Made by a program: the position numbers and the translations under genes
Assembly (NCBI RefSeq): GCF_042649045.1
Contig: NZ_JBHSEF010000009.1
Coordinates: forward strand, 310,001 to 374,000
DNA from: Chryseomicrobium palamuruense
GTDB taxonomy: Bacteria; Bacillota; Bacilli; Bacillales_A; Planococcaceae
Reading direction: 5' to 3'
Length of the DNA stretch: 64,000 nt
Notes under the pieces: generated by a model
The model's input: the letters and a program-made list of their open reading frames with translations, nothing else
What the model was told of the DNA's origin: nothing
Databases searched by the model: none
Shown: one piece after another, positions 33,311-41,482 of the stretch
Position numbering within the stretch: the stretch's first letter is position 1
Layout of the letters: every line of letters begins with the position of its first letter

Positions 33311-34612
33311 ATGACCGCATATGCACAACAAAAGCTCGCGGAAGAAAAAGTATTTAAAGACCCTGTACACCGCTACATACATATTCGTGACCAAGTGATT
33401 TGGGACGTCATCGGGGCAAAAGAATTTCAGCGACTTCGCCGGATTCGTCAGCTGGGCACTACGTTTCTCGTGTTTCACGGTGCAGAACATAGCCGGTTCA
33501 GTCACTCGTTAGGTGTCTACGAAATCGTCCGCCGCATCGTCGATAGTAGTTTCGCCGGACGCTCGGAATGGGATGACAGCGAGCGACTTGTCGTCCTGTG
33601 CGCCGCGCTCCTTCATGACCTAGGCCATGGACCGTTTTCCCATGCGTTTGAAAATGTCTTCCTCCTTGATCATGAGAACTTTACGCAAGCCATCTTACTT
33701 GGAGATACAGAAGTCAATGCGATTCTCCGCCGTGTCAGTGACGATTTTCCACAAAAAGTAGCTGACGTCATTGCCAAGACCTATCCAAACAAACAAGTAG
33801 TCAGTTTGATTTCTAGCCAGATCGATGCCGATCGCATGGATTACTTGCAACGTGACGCCTACTTCACTGGCGTCAGCTATGGACATTTTGATATGGAACG
33901 AATTCTACGAGTGATGCGTCCACGAGAAGACCAAGTCGTCATCAAATCGAGCGGAATGCATGCAGTGGAAGACTATATCATGAGCCGTTATCAAATGTAC
34001 TGGCAAGTGTACTTTCATCCCGTATCCCGAAGTGCTGAAGTGATTTTGACGAAAGCTTTGCACCGGGCAAAGAAATTGAGTGAAGATGGGTACACGTTCA
34101 AACATGAACCGACTCACTTCCTGAGTTTTTTCGATGGCAGTTTTACACTCGAAGACTATGTGGCTCTAGATGAGAGCGTTCTGCTTACGTATTTCCAGCT
34201 GTGGACAAAAGAAGAAGATGAGATTTTAGCAGATTTGTGTTCGCGTTTTATGTACCGCAAACTGTTCCAATACATTGAATTCGACCCGGCGAAAGATTTT
34301 ATGAAGATGCGGGAGCTTGAGCAGCTCTTTGCGGAAGCAGGTGTCGACCCTGCGTACTATTTAGTGTTCGATTCCTCATCCGATTTACCGTACGATTTTT
34401 ACCGTCCTGGTGAAGAAGGCGAACGTATCCCGATTCATTTACTAATGCCTTCTGGCGAAATTCGGGAACTGTCCCGTCAATCTGAAATCGTTGTAGCTGT
34501 CTCAGGAAAACGACGATCGGATCATAAATTGTATTTCCCCGCAGAACGCTTGCAGGGAAATTCCCCGAAACTCCAGCGTATTCGTGACTTATTAGGACTA
34601 GAGGAGGTGTAA
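33311..34612 (+). CDS. ywfO: HD-domain phosphohydrolase YwfO
   Basis: A 433-residue HD superfamily protein related to dGTPases. The first ligand His65 lies in HSRFSHSLG, the His102-Asp103 pair in ALLHDLGHGPFSH, and the fourth ligand in DADRMDYLQRD. Characterised relatives hydrolyse deoxynucleoside triphosphates. AGGACGGTG precedes the ATG. The stop overlaps the start region of ywgA (TAATGATG), which suggests coupling. Confidence 0.9.
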   Translation: MTAYAQQKLAEEKVFKDPVHRYIHIRDQVIWDVIGAKEFQRLRRIRQLGTTFLVFHGAEHSRFSHSLGVYEIVRRIVDSSFAGRSEWDDSERLVVLCAALLHDLGHGPFSHAFENVFLLDHENFTQAILLGDTEVNAILRRVSDDFPQKVADVIAKTYPNKQVVSLISSQIDADRMDYLQRDAYFTGVSYGHFDMERILRVMRPREDQVVIKSSGMHAVEDYIMSRYQMYWQVYFHPVSRSAEVILTKALHRAKKLSEDGYTFKHEPTHFLSFFDGSFTLEDYVALDESVLLTYFQLWTKEEDEILADLCSRFMYRKLFQYIEFDPAKDFMKMRELEQLFAEAGVDPAYYLVFDSSSDLPYDFYRPGEEGERIPIHLLMPSGEIRELSRQSEIVVAVSGKRRSDHKLYFPAERLQGNSPKLQRIRDLLGLEEV

Positions 34613-34614
34613 TG

Positions 34615-35118
34615 ATGCTACAAGACCACGCAAGCATTGTGCGTTTTATTGCGGCAGCTGAGGGCATTACCGGCCGAAAGAAACTTCAAAAAATGATGTA
34701 TATTGCGAAGAAGCTCGAGTATCCGGTAAAAGAAAAATACGAGTTCCACATGTACGGCCCATATTCAGAAGAACTGACGGCACGTGTGGAGGAACTGTGC
34801 AACATGGGCTTCCTTATGGAGAAAAAAGAGGACATGGGCGCGTATACACAGTATTCGTACACGACCACGACGGAAAGTGAGGCTTTCATGGATCTGGCTC
34901 CGGAACTGAATGGCCAATTCAGCGAATGCATTTCGCAAATGAAAGAGAAGTCTTCCCGTTTCTTAGAGCTGGTGGCGACGCTGTTCTACTTCGACGATTT
35001 GGAGCGCGACGCACAGATTGAGAAAGTACATATCGTCAAAGGGAAACTCAACTTCACCCCGGACGAGTTCGATGAAGCGTTCGCGTTTATGGAAAGTTTG
35101 AAGCGGAATGACTGTTAG
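34615..35118 (+). CDS. ywgA: YwgA family protein
   Basis: A 167-residue protein of unknown function. GRKKLQKMMYIAKKL and YEFHMYGPYSEEL match YwgA and the distant Panacea/GepA-like fold. Two ATG codons are adjacent; the second (34615) has the better 7-base distance from AGGAGG. It always follows ywfO in this group of bacteria, and the two are coupled here. Element K3 follows. Confidence 0.82.
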   Translation: MLQDHASIVRFIAAAEGITGRKKLQKMMYIAKKLEYPVKEKYEFHMYGPYSEELTARVEELCNMGFLMEKKEDMGAYTQYSYTTTTESEAFMDLAPELNGQFSECISQMKEKSSRFLELVATLFYFDDLERDAQIEKVHIVKGKLNFTPDEFDEAFAFMESLKRNDC

Positions 35119-35151
35119 GTAAGTTAATAAATAGTCATTTGGATATAATCA

Positions 35152-35420
35152 TGAATCTTCCCCAAACCCTTCGCTTTCCGAAGCGAGAATCCCCAAGCCT
35201 CCTCCGGGTTACCCAAAGTGTTATCCAGTTGTAAAGGCTAGAAACACACTCCAAAATCATTCGCACCCATTGAGGCAAAGAACGCCTCATTGGGTCCGCC
35301 TGATTTTCTCGGAGTTTCTGGAGCAGCCTTTTTAACATTTATATTTGCGCTTTGCTCCACCGTGCGGGGTCTCGTGAATCCTCTGATGCTTCAGGAGTCT
35401 TCGGGTTTGTGAAAGATTCA
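35152..35420. repeat. K palindromic element, copy K3, with H element in its apex
   Basis: Arms TGAATCTTCCCCAAACCC (35152-35169) and GGGTTTGTGAAAGATTCA (35403-35420) pair as 8 plus 7 bp around a 3x3 loop. The core is in K1 orientation. A 127-bp H element interrupts it between ACCCAAAG and TGCGCTTTGC, at the same site and of the same length as in K2. It lies between convergent ywgA and ywhB. Confidence 0.85.
35219..35345 (-). repeat. H hairpin element H10, nested in K3
   Basis: On the minus strand it matches H9 closely, with arms AAAGGCT / AGCCTTT, except for a small change (GCCTTTACAAC) and the apex GAGGC-GTTCTTT-GCCTC. Confidence 0.85.
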
Positions 35421-35426
35421 TTCTCT

Positions 35427-35576
35427 TGTGAGCCAAACTTTATACTATTGAACAATCCTATTGAAGAAGGTGAAGCATTACGACATGTGATGGGAGCTTG
35501 CACGATTCCTAAAGAAGGTTTGAATAAGAGAAATTGGAAAACGGAAGATATTGTTTTTAGAAAAAAAGACATAAGA
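35427..35576 (+). pseudogene. Possible coding relic beside K3
   Basis: After K3 the + strand reads about 50 protein-like codons (EPNFILLNNPIEEGEALRHV, MGACTIPKEGLNKRNW, KTEDIVFRKKDIRI) with no start or ribosome site, running into a terminator with no stop codon. The bases are more AT-rich than their surroundings. I do not recognise the family. It could be the end of a broken gene or chance. Confidence 0.3.
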
Positions 35577-35625
35577 ATAGGGCGAGGGCATGCAACAAAT
35601 ATCCGCATGTCCTCGCCCTATTTTT
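35577..35625. terminator. Bidirectional terminator near ywhB
   Basis: AATAGGGCGAGG pairs with CCTCGCCCTATT, with further GCATG pairing inside. T-rich bases flank both sides, so it can serve ywhB as well. Confidence 0.85.
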
Positions 35626-35692
35626 CTTTCCTCAATTAACACAATATATATTTGAAGTTTATTTGACTCCCATATTCTATTCTTGCTTCGAT

Positions 35693-35878
35693 TTATTGAT
35701 CGCTCAAACGCTTGCCGGCAACGGCGTAGTGGTTCTTCGGCATTTCTTCGATGAACACTACGACTTTCTCAGCTGGTGCATCAACCGTTTCCGTAACAGC
35801 AGCCGTCACACGCTCGACCAACGCTTTCTTTTGCTCTTCCGTGCGACCTTCTAACATTTTCACAGTAACATATGGCAT
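35693..35878 (-). CDS. ywhB: 4-oxalocrotonate tautomerase family protein YwhB
   Basis: A 61-residue subunit of a small tautomerase hexamer. The catalytic base is Pro at the second position, exposed after Met removal (MPYVTVKMLEGR). Residue pattern EQKKALVERVT follows. The natural substrate is unknown. AGGAGGAAG precedes the ATG. Confidence 0.9.
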   Translation of the reverse strand: MPYVTVKMLEGRTEEQKKALVERVTAAVTETVDAPAEKVVVFIEEMPKNHYAVAGKRLSDQ

Positions 35879-35951
35879 ATTTCTTCCTCCTTCGTGTACT
35901 CATTCGGTATACTAAGAACTATCTTACCATAGAGGAAGGAGAGAACGATAT

Positions 35952-36473
35952 ATGGCAGATGAACAAAAACCAAAACAAAAAATTGGCTTTACGATTATTA
36001 AAAATGACCCGACCGATGGCCACAAAGGATATGGCATCGGATCGTTATCTTTAGAAAATGTATCTCCCGTCATCGTAGATGTGGAAGAAGGGGTAGCCCG
36101 TGTTGAAATTGGCGCGATGCATGCACGAAGCGATACGGAACGCGGAATCAAGTTTACGACGAACCGAGAAGACTCCGCAGGTGGAAAACCCTACTGGCTC
36201 GTTTGGGTCACAATTGATCAACTTCCGGAAGGTCCATACTACGCAGGAATGGCTTCATGCGAAATGGTTATCAATCGTGAAAAACGTCGAGGGTACAAGC
36301 TTTTAGCTGATCACGTCAATCGTATGGACAAGTCCATGAAACGCAAATTCTTACTAGAAAATTTGGATGAGCGTTCCAAGGTGATCTTGCGAGATTTCCT
36401 TCAATCGCATGACCCTATGATATGGGAGCGTAGTCCGGATGAGTTAAAAGAAGCGCTCGCAACTTCTGACTAA
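35952..36473 (+). CDS. ywhD: YwhD family protein
   Basis: A 173-residue protein of unknown function, of the Bacillales YwhD type: a beta-rich N-terminal half (IGFTIIKNDPTDGHKGYG, then GSLSLENVSPVIVD) and a helical end (DHVNRMDKSMKRKFLLENLD). AGGAGAG precedes the ATG. It is divergent from ywhB, as in B. subtilis, and ends at the terminator at 36616. Confidence 0.85.
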   Translation: MADEQKPKQKIGFTIIKNDPTDGHKGYGIGSLSLENVSPVIVDVEEGVARVEIGAMHARSDTERGIKFTTNREDSAGGKPYWLVWVTIDQLPEGPYYAGMASCEMVINREKRRGYKLLADHVNRMDKSMKRKFLLENLDERSKVILRDFLQSHDPMIWERSPDELKEALATSD

Positions 36474-36615
36474 ACTGTGACAATTTCAAATCCGGTTGAA
36501 TTTCACGCGTAAAGAAAGTAAAATGATGTTAAAGCTTACGTAACTGTAATGCTGGGACACGACGCTCTTTTACCAGTATGCATTACCCGTACACACTCGT
36601 AAAAGCAGGCGTCAG

Positions 36616-36658
36616 ACCCCCGAATGGCCGGAAACCATTCGGGGGTTTATTTATTTTA
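36616..36658 (+). terminator. Terminator of ywhD
   Basis: CCCCCGAATGG (36617-36627) pairs with CCATTCGGGGG (36635-36645), followed by TTTATTTATTTT. Confidence 0.92.
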
Positions 36659-36900
36659 GATGCGAAACAGCATTTCGACCCACGGTCCGACCGTGCCACC
36701 GACCGTGCCGCTGTCCTACCCGCGAACCCACCCGACGTCCCTGGGTTGAACCCACGGTCCGACCGTGCCACCGACCGTGCCGCTGTCCTACCCGCGAACC
36801 CACCCGATGTCCCTGGGTTGAACCCACGGTCCGACCGTGCCACCGACCGTGCCACCGACCGTGCCACGTTCCCACCCACCACCCCACCCACACATCTAAT
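36655..36900 (-). repeat. Minisatellite, 72-bp unit, with TAGATG ends
   Basis: The phrase CACGGTCCGACCG recurs at 36681, 36753 and 36825, giving a 72-bp unit, six 12-bp modules. On the minus strand its modules (GGTAGGACAGCG, GGTTCAACCCAGGG) are relatives of those in the 48-bp array. The block is bounded by TTTAGATGCG on the left and, inverted, by TTAGATGTG on the right. The right end holds the pbpG stop codon (TAG of GATTAGATGTG). Confidence 0.85.
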
Positions 36901-38944
36901 CTAGCCAGTCGAAGGGGTTTAGAGGCCACTTATTCATATCTGCTTCTACTTTCTCTCCGCGTAGCTCCGTGCAAGATTTTGTAGGGACGTTGGCACGCGA
37001 GACATAGAGGTAGCGCTGATTCGGGCAGGCGTCATTTGCGAGGCCGCCGGTTTCGATGTCGACGAGGACGCCAGTGACGCCACTTGGAACATTGAAGGCG
37101 GTGCGAGCTTTTCCTTTATGCACGCTTTCCATAAACGTTGCCCAGATTTGTTTCGTCACGTGCGCGGCATTCGCGGTATCGACTTGCCGTCCTTCGTCAA
37201 AGCCGTTCCAGACGCCTGCGGTCACTTCCGGGCTAAAGCCAATAAAATACTGATCCGACAATGTCGTCCCGGATTTCGCAGCGTATTGCCGTCCGAGTTT
37301 CGGCGCAATCATGGAGCCTGTGACAGGAGAGTAATCGTTATAAACGGAATCAAAGACTCCGGTCATCATATGCGTCACTTGGAATGCATGCGCTTCTGAA
37401 ATGGCTTGTTTTGATTTCGGTACCTCGTCCATCGCATCATAAATGACCGTGCCGTCTCGGTCTTTAATCTGCTTCACATAGCGCGCCGGTTGATAGTGGC
37501 CTAAATTCCGAATCGATGTATATGCATTGGTTAAATTAAGGAGAGACATTTCACTCGTCCCTAAGGCAGAAGCAGGGGCCTGTGTCACTTTCGCACCCGT
37601 ATGGAATTGGTCCAGCACACGCTGGAAAGACGCATACCCGATTTCCTCGAGCGTTTTTACGGCATAGATATTATCAGAGATGGCGAGAGCTTGTGCCATC
37701 GAAATCGGATGGTCAGCAAACTTTCCGTTCACATTTTTCGGTGTATACGTCTTTCGTCCGTCGTCATAGGGAAACTTGGTGGCTCCCACATCTAAAAAGG
37801 TAAGCGGCGTAAATTTGTTCTCAAGTGCAGCGGCGTACAACAACGGTTTAATCGCAGAACCTGGTTGACGCTTTGCCTGTGTGACCCGGTTAAAAGGGCT
37901 TGTTGAAAAATCACGTCCACCTACTTGCGCCGTAACAAAGTGGCCATCCGCGTCCTGGCTCACAAATCCCACTTGCAGTTCGGAGACCGGCATCCACTGA
38001 GCAATCGCCTGTTCGGCTGCTTCTTGATAGGTAGGACGAAGAGCTGTTACAATCGTAAATCCACCCATCTCAAGATGATGCCCTTTTCGGTCGAGAATCT
38101 TCTCCGCTTCCTTCCGAGCCTCTTCCATATAATAAGGAGCCACTGCCGTTTCTTTTTGGGCATCCGTCAAAAATGTCACCGGTATATTTTTCGAGCGGAT
38201 GTACAATTCTTCCGGAATCTTACCATCACTGCGCATTTCTGAAAGAACAAGTTGTTTCCGAGCCTCCGCCTTTTCCGGGTTAATAAAAGGAGAATACACA
38301 CTCGGGCCTTTTGGAATCGCAGCTAATTGTGCCGCTTCTTCAAGGGTCAATACACTTGCGGACTTGCCGTAGTACGTCTGGCTTGCAGCTTCTACGCCGT
38401 AAGCTCCGTGCCCGAAATAAACGGTATTCAAATAGCCTTCCAAAATCGTTTTCTTGTCATACGCATGTTCAATCCGGTAGGCATACACCGCTTCTTTAAT
38501 CTTGCGGCTCCAGGTCTTTTCATTGGTCAAAAATAAGGTACGAGCGTATTGCTGGGTAATGGTGCTCGCGCCTTGCACTTTTTTTCGTGCTTTCACGTCA
38601 GCCAACACCGCTCCAGCAATCCGCGTATAATCGAATCCGTTATGGTCATAAAATTCCTGATCTTCGATGGCGATAACGGCCATCGGGAGGTACGGGGACA
38701 TGTCATCGAGCGTGATCCATTTGCGCCGTTCTTCGCTGTACCGTGTAGCTACCGGATTTTCCATCGTGTCCGTGTACGTATTTGCCGTAGGGACAGCGAG
38801 AATAGGAGGTCCCATAAGTAAAGTATGCCCGTGAAGTACTCCAAATCCTCCGCCTGCAATCCCGAGCAAGAAAAGGGACATAATTAATCCTTTTCGAAAC
38901 CAGGACTTTCGTTTCTTTCTTCGTCGGATGTGTGCACGTTTCAT
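36896..38944 (-). CDS. pbpG: Class A penicillin-binding protein (YwhE/PbpG-like)
   Basis: A 682-residue bifunctional peptidoglycan synthase. A Lys/Arg-rich tail (1-18) and one membrane anchor (19-42) lead to a GT51 glycosyltransferase with Glu94 in AIEDQEFY, GASTITQQ (126-132) and the GYLNTVYFGHGAYG stretch. The transpeptidase has Ser363 in GSAIKP, SDN, and KSGT. In B. subtilis PbpG (PBP2d) works in spore-wall synthesis; whether that holds here is inference. The start follows GGGAGGGAAACG. The stop codon lies at the boundary of the 72-bp array. Confidence 0.93.
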   Translation of the reverse strand: MKRAHIRRRKKRKSWFRKGLIMSLFLLGIAGGGFGVLHGHTLLMGPPILAVPTANTYTDTMENPVATRYSEERRKWITLDDMSPYLPMAVIAIEDQEFYDHNGFDYTRIAGAVLADVKARKKVQGASTITQQYARTLFLTNEKTWSRKIKEAVYAYRIEHAYDKKTILEGYLNTVYFGHGAYGVEAASQTYYGKSASVLTLEEAAQLAAIPKGPSVYSPFINPEKAEARKQLVLSEMRSDGKIPEELYIRSKNIPVTFLTDAQKETAVAPYYMEEARKEAEKILDRKGHHLEMGGFTIVTALRPTYQEAAEQAIAQWMPVSELQVGFVSQDADGHFVTAQVGGRDFSTSPFNRVTQAKRQPGSAIKPLLYAAALENKFTPLTFLDVGATKFPYDDGRKTYTPKNVNGKFADHPISMAQALAISDNIYAVKTLEEIGYASFQRVLDQFHTGAKVTQAPASALGTSEMSLLNLTNAYTSIRNLGHYQPARYVKQIKDRDGTVIYDAMDEVPKSKQAISEAHAFQVTHMMTGVFDSVYNDYSPVTGSMIAPKLGRQYAAKSGTTLSDQYFIGFSPEVTAGVWNGFDEGRQVDTANAAHVTKQIWATFMESVHKGKARTAFNVPSGVTGVLVDIETGGLANDACPNQRYLYVSRANVPTKSCTELRGEKVEADMNKWPLNPFDWLD

Positions 38945-39005
38945 GGACGTTTCCCTCCCTTTCCTCTAGTATGGAAATGGAACAGGCGAAATAAACGGAA
39001 AACAG

Positions 39006-39033
39006 TTGCACTTTTTGAAAAAACCTGTATAGT
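39006..39033 (+). promoter_or_regulatory. Promoter of speE-speB
   Basis: TTGCAC (39006-39011), a 16-base spacer and TATAGT (39028-39033), 43 bases before the speE start. Confidence 0.7.
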
Positions 39034-39076
39034 TTGTCTGTATTTTATTTTTTCACTAATGGAAGGAGATAGATAA

Positions 39077-39910
39077 ATGAGCGGAAACTGGTATACAGAA
39101 AAGCAAACTGAAAACTTTGGAATTACGATGAAGATAAATAAAACGTTGCACGTTGAACAGACGGAGTGGCAATTCTTAGAGATGGCGGAAACAGCAGAAT
39201 GGGGCAACATGTTGTTCCTTGACGGCATGGTCATGACATCTCAAAAAGATGAATTCGTTTACCACGAAATGGTGGCACATGTGCCATTGTTCACACACCC
39301 GAACCCAGAAAACGTACTTGTCGTTGGTGGAGGAGACGGTGGGGTTATTCGTGAAGTAATGAAACACCCGAAAGTGAAGAAAGCAACGCTAGTTGATATA
39401 GATGGAAAAGTCATCGAGTACTCAAAGAAATATCTACCGGAAATCGCTGGGGAACTCGACAACCCACGAGTAGAAGTTATCGTTGGCGACGGCTTCATGC
39501 ACATTGCGAAATCGGAAAACGAATACGACGTTATTATGGTCGATTCAACAGAACCTATGGGACCTGCTGTAGACTTATTTACAAAAGGATTCTATGCGGG
39601 CATCCACAAAGCTCTTAAGGAAGACGGTCTATTCGTAGCACAGTCGGACAACCCGTGGTTCAAAGCGGACCTCATCAAACAAGTACAAAGTGATGTGAAG
39701 GAAATTTTCCCAATCACAAAATTGTACACAGCGAACATCCCAACCTACCCGTCAGGTCTATGGTGCTTCACGATTGGATCGAAAAAACATGATCCATTAG
39801 ATGTTCCTGCTGAACAGTTCCATGACATCGACACAAAATACTACACAAAAGAACTTCACAGTGCCGCCTTCGTCTTGCCGAAATTTGTGAAGGACTTAGC
39901 AGGTGAATAA
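39077..39910 (+). CDS. speE: Spermidine synthase
   Basis: A 277-residue aminopropyltransferase that makes spermidine from putrescine and decarboxylated SAM. The SAM-binding VVGGGDGGVIREV and the catalytic Asp stretch MVDSTEPMGPAVDL are visible. GGAAGGAG precedes the ATG. speB starts 1 base after the stop, and both are needed for the arginine-agmatine-putrescine-spermidine route. Confidence 0.95.
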   Translation: MSGNWYTEKQTENFGITMKINKTLHVEQTEWQFLEMAETAEWGNMLFLDGMVMTSQKDEFVYHEMVAHVPLFTHPNPENVLVVGGGDGGVIREVMKHPKVKKATLVDIDGKVIEYSKKYLPEIAGELDNPRVEVIVGDGFMHIAKSENEYDVIMVDSTEPMGPAVDLFTKGFYAGIHKALKEDGLFVAQSDNPWFKADLIKQVQSDVKEIFPITKLYTANIPTYPSGLWCFTIGSKKHDPLDVPAEQFHDIDTKYYTKELHSAAFVLPKFVKDLAGE

Positions 39911-39911
39911 G

Positions 39912-40784
39912 ATGAGATTTGATGAAGCCTATAGTGGAAACGTCTTTATTAAAAGTAAGCAGGATTACGAGAACGCGCAGGCGGTAATTTACGGCATGCC
40001 GATGGACTGGACCGTCAGTTACCGTCCGGGCTCACGCTTTGGCCCGCAGCGTATCCGTGAAGTATCAATTGGTCTTGAAGAGTACAGCCCGTACCTGGAC
40101 CGCGAGTTAGACGACCTGAATTATTTCGACGCTGGAGACATCCCACTACCTTTTGGTAACGCGGAAAAGAGCCTTGAATTGATTGGGGGCTTCATTCGTC
40201 AACTTTTACAAGACGGCAAAGTGCCTGTCGGAATGGGCGGCGAGCACTTAGTGTCTTGGCCGGTCATGAAAGAAGTAGCAGCGGTTCACAAAGACCTTGC
40301 CATCATTCACATGGATGCACACACGGACCTACGCGTCGAGTATGAGGGGGAGCCTCTTTCTCACTCCACACCTATTCGTAAGATTGCCGAGCACATCGGG
40401 CCACACAACGTCTATTCATTCGGAATCCGTTCCGGAATGAAAGAAGAGTTCGAATGGGCAAAGGAAAACGGAATGGAAATCGCGAAGTTTGAAGTGTTAG
40501 AGCCACTAAAAAACGTGTTGCCAAAACTTGAAGGACGTCCGGTTTATGTAACAATTGACATTGACGTACTCGACCCAGCGCACGCGCCGGGAACAGGAAC
40601 AGTGGACTGCGGCGGCATCACGAGCCGTGAACTACTGGCATCGATCCATGCAATCGCGAACTCTGGAGTCAACGTCGTCGGATTCGACCTTGTCGAAGTC
40701 GCACCAATCTACGACTCGTCCGAACAAACAGTCAACACCGCTTCCAAGCTGATTCGTGAAATGTTGTTAGGGTGGGTTAAGTAA
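39912..40784 (+). CDS. speB: Agmatinase
   Basis: A 290-residue ureohydrolase that cleaves agmatine to putrescine and urea. Mn ligands are in GMGGEHLVSW, HMDAHTDLR and TIDIDVLDPAHAPGTGT. The start at 39912 follows AGGTGA; the Met at 39903 lies inside speE with no site. H11 begins 10 bases after the stop. Confidence 0.94.
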   Translation: MRFDEAYSGNVFIKSKQDYENAQAVIYGMPMDWTVSYRPGSRFGPQRIREVSIGLEEYSPYLDRELDDLNYFDAGDIPLPFGNAEKSLELIGGFIRQLLQDGKVPVGMGGEHLVSWPVMKEVAAVHKDLAIIHMDAHTDLRVEYEGEPLSHSTPIRKIAEHIGPHNVYSFGIRSGMKEEFEWAKENGMEIAKFEVLEPLKNVLPKLEGRPVYVTIDIDVLDPAHAPGTGTVDCGGITSRELLASIHAIANSGVNVVGFDLVEVAPIYDSSEQTVNTASKLIREMLLGWVK

Positions 40785-40793
40785 GATTTAGAT

Positions 40794-40914
40794 CTAGATG
40801 CGTAAGGCGTTCGTTCAGAAATATCGTGAAAACCGAGCGCACCAAATGAGGCGCTGTTTGCCTTTCTGGAGATCCCGTCTTAGTGAAGGGGTTTCTAGCG
40901 TTCGCAACTTGATT
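40794..40914 (+). repeat. H hairpin element, copy H11 (diverged)
   Basis: CTAGATGCG to GCAACTTGAT. The right half is of the H1 type (GTGAAGGGGTTTCTAGCGTTCG) and the apex reads GAGGC-GCTGTTT-GCCTT. The left arm (GGCGTTCGTTC) does not pair with the right arm, so it looks chimeric. Confidence 0.75.
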
Positions 40915-40918
40915 CCAT

Positions 40919-41037
40919 CTAGATGCGGAGCAGGCTGTTCTGAAATTCTGTCAAATGCCAGCGTGGACAGGGAGGCGCCCTTTGCCTCAATGGACGCGAT
41001 GGCATTTGGCATGGATTTCAAGCCTGCGCAACTCGAT
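40919..41037 (+). repeat. H hairpin element, copy H12 (complete)
   Basis: CTAGATGCGGAG to CAACTCGATT. GCAGGCT (40930-40936) pairs with AGCCTGC (41021-41027), CAAATGCCA (40952-40960) with TGGCATTTG (41000-41008), and GAGGC with GCCTC around GCCCTTT. The fold is near perfect. A fragment of another H left end (GAGATGTGGAGCGACC) follows at 41043-41072. Confidence 0.85.
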
Positions 41038-41080
41038 TACACCGAGATGTGGAGCGACCTGCTCCAGAAACGGATGGAAT

Positions 41081-41122
41081 AGAGGGAGAGAATAGGGCGT
41101 TTCCTATTCTCTCCCTCTTTTT
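41081..41122 (+). terminator. Terminator downstream of speE-speB and H11-H12
   Basis: A perfect 16-bp stem, AGAGGGAGAGAATAGG (41081-41096) with its complement (41103-41118), is followed by TTTTATATTTT. The H elements lie between speB and this hairpin, so they would be transcribed. Confidence 0.92.
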
Positions 41123-41171
41123 ATATTTTGAGAAGAAGCACATGACGTCATGAATTGACCATTTCCACTTG

Positions 41172-41330
41172 TTTGGTATCAATCAAGCACCCATTTGGTA
41201 TCATTGGAACCCGTGTTTGGGTCGATTAAGAGACCAAATCACTCTCATTCTTTTAGAAATCCTCAGGATGAGTTGGTTTTGGTATCAATAACCGCATCCT
41301 TTGGTATCAATGAGCCGCCTATTTGGGTCA
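41172..41330 (+). repeat. 22-bp iteron-like array, TTTGGTATCAAT type (6 units)
   Basis: TTTGGTATC or TTTGGGTC cores start at 41172, 41194 and 41216, then again at 41278, 41300 and 41322, each step 22 bp. Both triplets run in the same order: two GTATC cores and then one GGGTC core. The period equals that of the ATGGACCGGGTA arrays but the core is unrelated. Confidence 0.8.
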
Positions 41331-41365
41331 CTTGTCTTTTTCTACACCCTACTGAGATGACACTG

Positions 41366-41482
41366 CGACGACCCGGTTGGACCCAGGGGCGCCGAGTAGG
41401 AACGGGGGTAGGAAAGCGGGTGGGTTCGCGACACGGTCGAACCCAGGGTCGTCGAGTAGGAACACGGGTGGGAACGCGACAG
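41366..41482 (+). repeat. Minisatellite of 12-bp modules replacing a gene start
   Basis: Modules CGAGTAGGAACG, GGGGTAGGAAAG, CGGGTGGGTTCG, CGACACGGTCGA and ACCCAGGGTCGT follow in register. After the last CGGGTGGGAACG the sequence enters the coding remains of a GGDEF protein, whose 5-prime part is missing. Confidence 0.82.

Noticed and set aside
36578..36929. Repeat-rich open frames in the 72-bp array
   Set aside because: Same cause as the 48-bp array; they cross the ywhD terminator and the pbpG stop.
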